Assembly: GCF_013373865.1 (NCBI RefSeq) | Contig: NC_050474.1 | Span: 11,930,886-11,994,885 of the forward strand | Direction: 5' to 3' | Length of the DNA stretch: 64,000 nucleotides | Origin: Monomorium pharaonis | Taxonomy: Eukaryota; Arthropoda; Insecta; Hymenoptera; Formicidae | Part shown: one piece after another, positions 58,347 through 64,000 of the stretch | Numbering within the stretch: the stretch's first letter is position 1 | Layout: each line of letters opens with the position of its first letter | Translations under genes and position numbers: made by a program | Notes under the pieces: model-generated | Database searches by the model: none | What the model was told of the DNA's origin: nothing | The model's input: the letters and a program-made list of their open reading frames with translations, nothing else

Positions 58347-60816
58347 TGTAACAAGCCGTTCCTCCGCCGCTGTTAAGGCACAAAGATACGAGGCTGTTAC
58401 CCTCTTACCTCGCGTAGTCCCTCCGCTTATCTTTTTCCCCGCACGTCTCCGCTCCTCTTGTCACCAAACGGGGGCTATAAAACCCCTCCGCTGGTGATAA
58501 GAGAGCAGATCTCCCCGGTCTAGCGAACTGAGCCAACCGATCCTCTCAGCGTATTGAACTGAGACTCCTAGTGCACAAACTGAGTGCCGACATAACCTAG
58601 CACGGGCTAGTGTTTCGGTCTCGTCTCGAGACGAGAGTACCTTGGTCTCGAACTCGGTCTCGGTCTGCTTTCGAAATTCTCGGTATCGTTTTGGTCTCGC
58701 CCGATCAAGTCTCGGTCTCGTCTCAATCTCGAGTCGAGAGTCTCGTTGGTCTCGACCATTTTTATGCACGTGTTTTGTTGCGAATTTTTACTGCAAAACA
58801 GATGAACGATAAAACAACTGATCTTCACGAACAACTTCTCCGTCCAGTATAATATTAATTATATGAAATAACAAAAAAATATTGTTTTCATGCAGAAATG
58901 TATTTTTATTTTATAATTTTTTTTGCCCAGATAAAATTTTCAATTTAGGAAAAAAGTTAACAAATTAAAGTTTATGTGTTTTAAAAATAACTAGTTAAAA
59001 TTAAAAATTAAATCATTTAAAATTAACTAAATTAAATTAAAAGTTATTAACTTTTTAACTTTATTATCAACTTTCAACTTTTTAACTAGTTACTACCCAC
59101 CTCTGCTTTTCACAAAACGTTATGTACAGAGCTCTACACGTCATACATGACTAGACGAAAACGATAGAACTGATGCGTTAATATATATTTACAGCAGCTT
59201 TTAGGTTTTTTCCTAAAATCTTATTAGGTGTCTTAAGATCAGACGGATTGCGAATTTATTATCAAGCTCGCGGCATTTTGATTAATAACGCTGCAATTCT
59301 TTGACGGAACGCGATCAATCACAGCGCAGTTTTTAAAGGTCTCCGACTTTCCGCGGTGTCTCCGCGGAATCTATGCGCTACACAATATGAAAGTTAGCCA
59401 CCACTTTAAATCAAGACGACGGAGAGATACGTGTAGTCTTCGACAAAATTAAACATCTGTAATCAGTAATAATAATAAATACTTGTTAAAATGGAATCCA
59501 TTACATAATTACTATATTATTTACATATTCTATAATATTATTTAATAATTATTATACATTTTTTACTAACATTCGAATACAAATATCATATGATATAATA
59601 TGACAGAAATGATAAAAACTTAATATTGCTTATAGAATAATTAAAGGTAAGACAAATAGTTTATTAATACTTTTGCTTAATAATAATACGAAAATAAATA
59701 TAATAAAATAATAACACAAACAATAATACAGAAATAATCAGATTTTAAGTAGCTGAAGTTAGGAAATCTAATAATATTGTTAATTGAATATAATTCAGAA
59801 ATTACTCAGAATTTTATAACTTACTTATATACATATACAACTTTAACTGAACAAATTTATTAAAAATAAATAATTATGTTAAAAAATCGAGAGTTTTGAC
59901 TGAGAGACCGAGAATCTCGACGAGACTAGCCGAGATTCTCGATCTCGTCGAGACTCTCGGCGTAATGGTCTCGGTCTCGGTCTCCATTTGAAAACAGAGT
60001 CTCGGTTTCGGTCTCGATCTCGTCTCGATGCCGAGACCAAGACCGAGACGAGACCAGTCTCGGTATCGTCCGAAACATTAGCACCGGCTTCCTTGCCAGC
60101 GCGCACTGAGCGCTTCCTCGCGCCACATATTGAGTGGCAGAACACCGTTCCGCTTGTCACCCGGATCCCGGTACGCGCACTGAGCGACCAATCCCGACAC
60201 CGTACTCGGCGACCCCGTATTGAGGGAAAACCGACACCGCGGAGAATCATCCACGCGGAATGATTCTCGATCACAACAGCTGATCACCGAACAGCTGATC
60301 GCCGTGGCTACCGAGCCGAGTTCCGCGCCGCACCGCGCAGCCGCGCACCGCCGCGACCAATAAGAGCACCGCGCCGCACCGCGCAACCGCGACCGTAATA
60401 TCGCAGTCAATTTGGCTACCGCCGCAACCGATACGAGCGCCGTCTTGCACCGCACAGCCGTAGCTGTACCGCCACAAGCGCTGCATACTCCGAACCGACC
60501 GCTACCGCCAATCGGCGTACCGATCAGCCGACGCACGGGCCGTACGCGCAGCCAATCCGGCATCGAGATACCATGCGCACCGCGACAAAGATCGCCAGCA
60601 CCACGATTACGCGCCTCGCACAGTGAGATAGTAGTTGATAAGTACTGTACATATTAGATCAGGGACCATTATATATATTAGTTAGGAGAGTTATAATAAA
60701 CTATAGTATTAAGCCTATATCACTTGCCTCTGTTTATTCACTTAACCAGCCCGCCGCCCGAACCCTGAATTCCCGCGGCTATCCGTAGCCAATAGGATTC
60801 ACGATTCACGGTTACA
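58347..60816 (+). mobile_element. Probable solo LTR inserted in the satellite
   Basis: Ends TGTAACAAGCCG and CACGGTTACA (TG...CA with an inverted TGTAAC). It splits the satellite within AAACYTTGTAAC; AAC borders both sides (the 4-bp duplication AACC/AACT has one mismatch). TATAAAA lies at 58476-58482 with CCCC repeats around it, and AATAAA near 60695. A 1.47-kb foldback is nested inside (58611-60077), so the LTR itself was about 1 kb. Confidence 0.6.
58611..60077. mobile_element. Foldback element with GGTCTCG repeats
   Basis: Starts TGTTTCGGTCTCGTCTC and ends GGTATCGTCCGAAACA. Both arms (58611-58765 and 59886-60077) are dense with GGTCTCG/CGAGACC hexamer-type repeats in inverse orientation. 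The loop is AT-rich and non-coding. Flanks CTAG and TTAG may be a degenerate target duplication. Confidence 0.7.
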
Positions 60817-61135
60817 AACTTTGTTACATGTATATCTTGAGAATGATTGGAGATGCGAACTTGGAATAAGCATCAGTATTATCAGATGTCTTTGAAATAA
60901 TTAATTAATTAATTAATTGATTAATTATTTAATTAAACCTTGTAACATGTATATCTCGAGAACGGTTGAAGATACGAACTTGAGATAAGCACTAGTATTA
61001 TCAGATGTCTTCGGATTAATTAATTAAAAATTAATTATTTAATTAATTAATAAATTAAAGTTTAAAACATGCAAATCTCGAGAACGGTTGGAGATGCGAA
61101 CTTGGGATAAGCACTAGTAACGTCTCATCGAGACA
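60817..61135. repeat. ~120-bp satellite, second block
   Basis: Continuation of the 57986-58346 array with the same GTATATCTYGAGAA and AACTTGGGATAAGCA blocks, up to the element at 61166. Confidence 0.85.
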
Positions 61136-61165
61136 CTTAGAGTAAATGTAATAAATATAGATTAA

Positions 61166-62426
61166 CCCATACAGCACAAAGCTCCGATTAAGCTCCCAGG
61201 GAGTTCATTTTGCTGAGCTCCCGAGGAGCTTATAAAATTCGACAAAACAAGCTCCCAGGGAGTTCATTTTGCTGAGCTCCCGAGGAGCTTACAAAATTCG
61301 ACAAAACAAGCTCCCAGGGAGTTCATTTTACTGAGCTCCCGAGAAGTTTACAAAATTCGACAAAACAACCTTCCAGGGAGTTCGTTTTGTTGAGTTTCCG
61401 AGAACCTTACAAAATTCGACAAAACAAGCTCCCAGGGAGTTCATTTTGCTGAGCTCCCGGGGAGCTTACAAAATTCGACAAAACAAGCTCCCAGGGAGTT
61501 CGTTTTGCTGAGTTTTCAAGAAGTTTACAAAATTCGACAAAACAAACTCCCAGAGATTGAACATATCGGGTAAATTAATGTACTGCATGTATAGTCATAT
61601 AGCCGCGAGTAGTTCGCAAGATCGCCACTAGGCGAAGGCACGGCGCTTCTTCTCGTGAGAAAATTTACTCCAAAAGGATTATAAAAGGAAACCATCATTC
61701 ACAGCTTACCTAGCAGTTAGTACTTCACTAGCAGCAAAGTGTAGTATATATTGTTTTTGTTACACGAAGAGAGTTCATGGGCCTTCGCAACTTAGAGAGA
61801 GCTTCCGAAAATTAAGAAAATATAAAAATAAAATTTTTTCCGGCAGCTCTTATGTTCGCTTTTGAGAGCTCTCTGAGAGCTTTATTTAAGCTCGCAGGGA
61901 GTTCAGAAATAATGTTTTAAGAACTCCCTGGGAGCTTCAAAATAATTCCCGTGAAGCTTCTATATAAGCTCCCTGATAGCTTCATCTAAGCTCTCAGGGA
62001 GCTCCCAAAAGCGGACATAAGAGCTCCCGGGAAGCTTATATAGAAATTTCCCGAGAATTATTTTGAAGCTCGCAGGGAGCTCTTAAAACATAATTTATAA
62101 ACTTTCTGCGAGCTCAAATGAAGCTCTCAAGGAGTTTTCAAAAGCGGACATAGCAGCTCCTAGGGAACTCCTTGCGAGCTTAGATGAAGCTCTCAGGAAG
62201 CTTGTATAAAAGCTTCCCGTGAATTACTTTGAAGCTCGCAGGAAGCTCTTAAAACATGATTTATAAACTCTCTGCGAGCTCAAATGAAGCTCTCAAGGAG
62301 CTCTCAAAAGCGGACATAGTAGCTCCCAGGGAACTCCGTGCGAATTTTTTGGAAGCTTAAATGAAGCTTATGAAAAATTTTGTGAGTTCCTCGGGAGCTC
62401 CCCGGGAGCTCCCCGTGCTGTGTGGG
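61166..62426. mobile_element. CCCATACAGCACA-ended element built of AGCTCCC palindromes
   Basis: Ends CCCATACAGCACA and GTGCTGTGTGGG with AA outside both. The left part (61170-61560) has six tandem ~60-bp units (GCTCCCAGGGAGTTCATTTT, GCTGAGCTCCCGAGG, AAAATTCGACAAAAC). The right part (61840-62420) has further AGCTCCCRGGGAGCT-type palindromes in a different context. The centre (about 61560-61830) is unique and contains a TATA box. There is no ORF. Confidence 0.75.
61681..61740 (+). promoter_or_regulatory. Possible TATA promoter inside the palindrome element
   Basis: TATAAAAGG at 61681 with CATCATTCACAGC about 25 bp downstream and a leader-like GCAGTTAGTACTTCACTAGC. It is upstream of the right-hand AGCTCCC repeats, so any transcript would be a palindrome-rich RNA. 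No expression evidence can be taken from sequence. Confidence 0.3.
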
Positions 62427-63330
62427 AATATTCGTTACATTTATTTACAAAAATGTTGTGATGACTCTGAATCTATATAACTCACATTAAATATACATTT
62501 TGAATAAAAATTAATTTAATTTTTAATTGCCTATATTGGTTTTTTTAATTGATGTTGATGATGAGATGGATAGATGAAATGCTTTGTACTGTGGAAATAT
62601 CCAACTAGTGTTGTTGATGTTGTGGAAGAACTTATCCTGTAGTAAGAACAGCAGCCAATAATTTAATACGAAAGACTAATATTTATAGTTTAATCTTATA
62701 TTTAAGATTTTCTTAAATTATCTTTAAATAACCTTCGTACTAAACAAAATTATATCTGAAGATAAATTTAAGACAATTTTAAAGCCGTATTAGATTTGAG
62801 ATTGAGATTGAATTGAAATTTGACCATTCAAAGCAGAGTTAAAGAATATTGATTTTGTTCCTAATTGGTTACATTTCAATTTAATCCCAATATCAATCTC
62901 TAATTTGATACAGATTTAATGAAAAATCAAACTGTGAATGTCAGTTAAAAAAAAAAAAAAACATCTATTTTTATAGATTGGCGCATTTTTCTTCACATAA
63001 TTATTTTTGTAGAAAAAAACTTAACACTCATATTTTGTAACGTTTATTCTTATAATTAAAGTTATACCATTTCAAGAATGCATGTTACTTATATGTATAT
63101 ACACAACTGTATTATTGATCATAACATTTTAATATTAAAAAGTAATAAAAAATAAATTTTATATAAATATCCGTTCTTATAACTGACGCACTTACTTCAT
63201 ATCATTATTTTTGTAGAAAAGACAAAATTTTTGTTCTTTTATTTTAAAAACCAATTTTTTGTAATTTCACATTTAAATTTATTTTAAATGTAAAAAAATA
63301 AAACTAGTGCAATATGTAACAGTAGCATTT
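62427..63330. other. AT-rich stretch, no gene seen
   Basis: Contains a partial inverted repeat (ATTGAATTGAAATT and its complement near 62800-62910) and two similar GATTGGCGCA/CTGACGCAC blocks followed by TTATTTTTGTAGAAAA (62975 and 63190). Nothing codes. Confidence 0.45.
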
Positions 63331-63337
63331 TCCGTAA

Positions 63338-63348
63338 ACACACACACA

Positions 63349-63385
<37 letters not shown>

Positions 63386-63403
63386 GAGGGGTGCAAGGGG
63401 GGC
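63338..63403. mobile_element. Truncated copy 5 of the core repeat
   Basis: A CA tract, GGGAGGGGTGCAAGGGGGGCC and half of the hairpin are present. The sequence then breaks off into unrelated GC-rich DNA. Arms are missing. Confidence 0.65.
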
Positions 63404-64000
63404 CGTCGTAAGGAAAATCGACGCTCCGGCCGACACCCGGATGACGGCGAGCACCTTGGAGGCGACAGCCGGGAAGCCGGGGCCGTGAACCTATCCCCGC
63501 GGAATGCGGGATCTTCCGCGAGAAACGGAGGGCAGCAGGGATCGGTGATAGGCGCCGGAGGTTGCCGGCGGAAAATTCAGTCTTCGCGGGGGGCCCGTGG
63601 GGCACCCGGAAGAATCAGAGCGCTCACGGTTCTGCGGGTGCAGGACTGCTCACTCTACGGTGATTGGGGCTACGGGATGCGCGAGGACGAATTTCGCGCG
63701 CAGCCCTTAGTGGGGAGTCGCGGCATCGATCGCGAATCGACCGCGATCCCTCGTGCTTTTTGCGTGCGTACTCACGACCAAAGAGATTGCTCTTCGTATT
63801 CTTGACGAAAAAGGGCAATCTTATCGGTGGCGGCGATCGAGCCCACCTTAGAGATTGTATCGAGCGAGGCAAAGTTGGTGCTGAAGAGGACCGCCGCTAG
63901 TGACGGGGGACACACGGCAGCCAGGATACGTATCGGTGAGGTGGCCCAGTTATCTTGTTGCGATCGTGTTAGTGAAGTCACTGGCCGGCGAGCCACCCCC
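63404..64000. other. Unassigned GC-rich sequence at the window end
   Basis: The base composition jumps from AT-rich to strongly GC-rich at about 63385. Short open frames on both strands (to 106 codons) have no recognisable motif. It could be the 5' region of another LINE running off the window, or rDNA-like or structured RNA sequence. I cannot decide. Confidence 0.3.

Overview
The window is a repeat-rich, transposon-dense stretch of an insect genome. I lean towards Hymenoptera, possibly an ant, but the sequence does not prove this. AT-rich DNA is broken by GC-rich islands, long CA/GA/ACGC microsatellites and many nested mobile elements. I found no confident single-copy host gene. Nearly every recognisable protein belongs to a transposon, and most are decayed. 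The exception is a LINE at 34.2-39.4 kb, whose two long ORFs are both open.

Layout. 0-2.3 kb: a chain of RNA-like hairpins, a foldback element built of GGACACAG-type repeats, a small spliced ORF and a 212-bp CA array. 2.5-6.9 kb: two long-armed foldback elements, one with a broken conserved arthropod coding block. 7-8.3 kb: remnant of an RPA/OB-fold-like gene (minus strand). 9.4-14.1 kb: a decayed PIF/Harbinger-type pair, transposase (plus) and trihelix Myb-like protein (minus). 15.0-19.8 kb: a second Harbinger element with TTA target duplications, whose MADF-BESS and transposase genes interlock on opposite strands. 20-27.4 kb: three CAGGG-ended foldback elements inserted at TA. 28.1-29.4 kb: a retroposed purine/pyrimidine-biased sequence between 15-bp direct repeats. 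30.3-33.0 kb: a broken hAT transposase of the TTF/ZMYM type. 34.2-39.4 kb: the LINE, inserted in a palindromic MITE. 39.8-44.7 kb: a Helitron Rep-helicase remnant split by an insertion that is itself split. 47.2-49.1 kb: a probable solo LTR. 49.7-57.3 kb: a large foldback element carrying a Mutator-like/NOF-like transposase followed by a predicted ubiquitin-specific-protease-like module. 57.3-62.4 kb: another foldback copy, a ~120-bp satellite, a solo LTR with a nested foldback, and an element made of AGCTCCC palindromes. 63.3-64 kb: a truncated repeat core joined to unassigned GC-rich DNA.

The strongest candidates for something new are: (1) the foldback Mutator-like element with a USP-like cysteine-protease module; (2) a modular repeat family in which one ~150-bp core (CA microsatellite, G-run, GGGCC-TTC-GGCCC hairpin) sits inside arms of unrelated repeats; (3) a set of elements ending CCCANNNARCACA with A/T dinucleotide target duplications; (4) three hairpins near the window start with compensatory stem changes; and (5) the interlocked antisense gene pair of the second Harbinger element.
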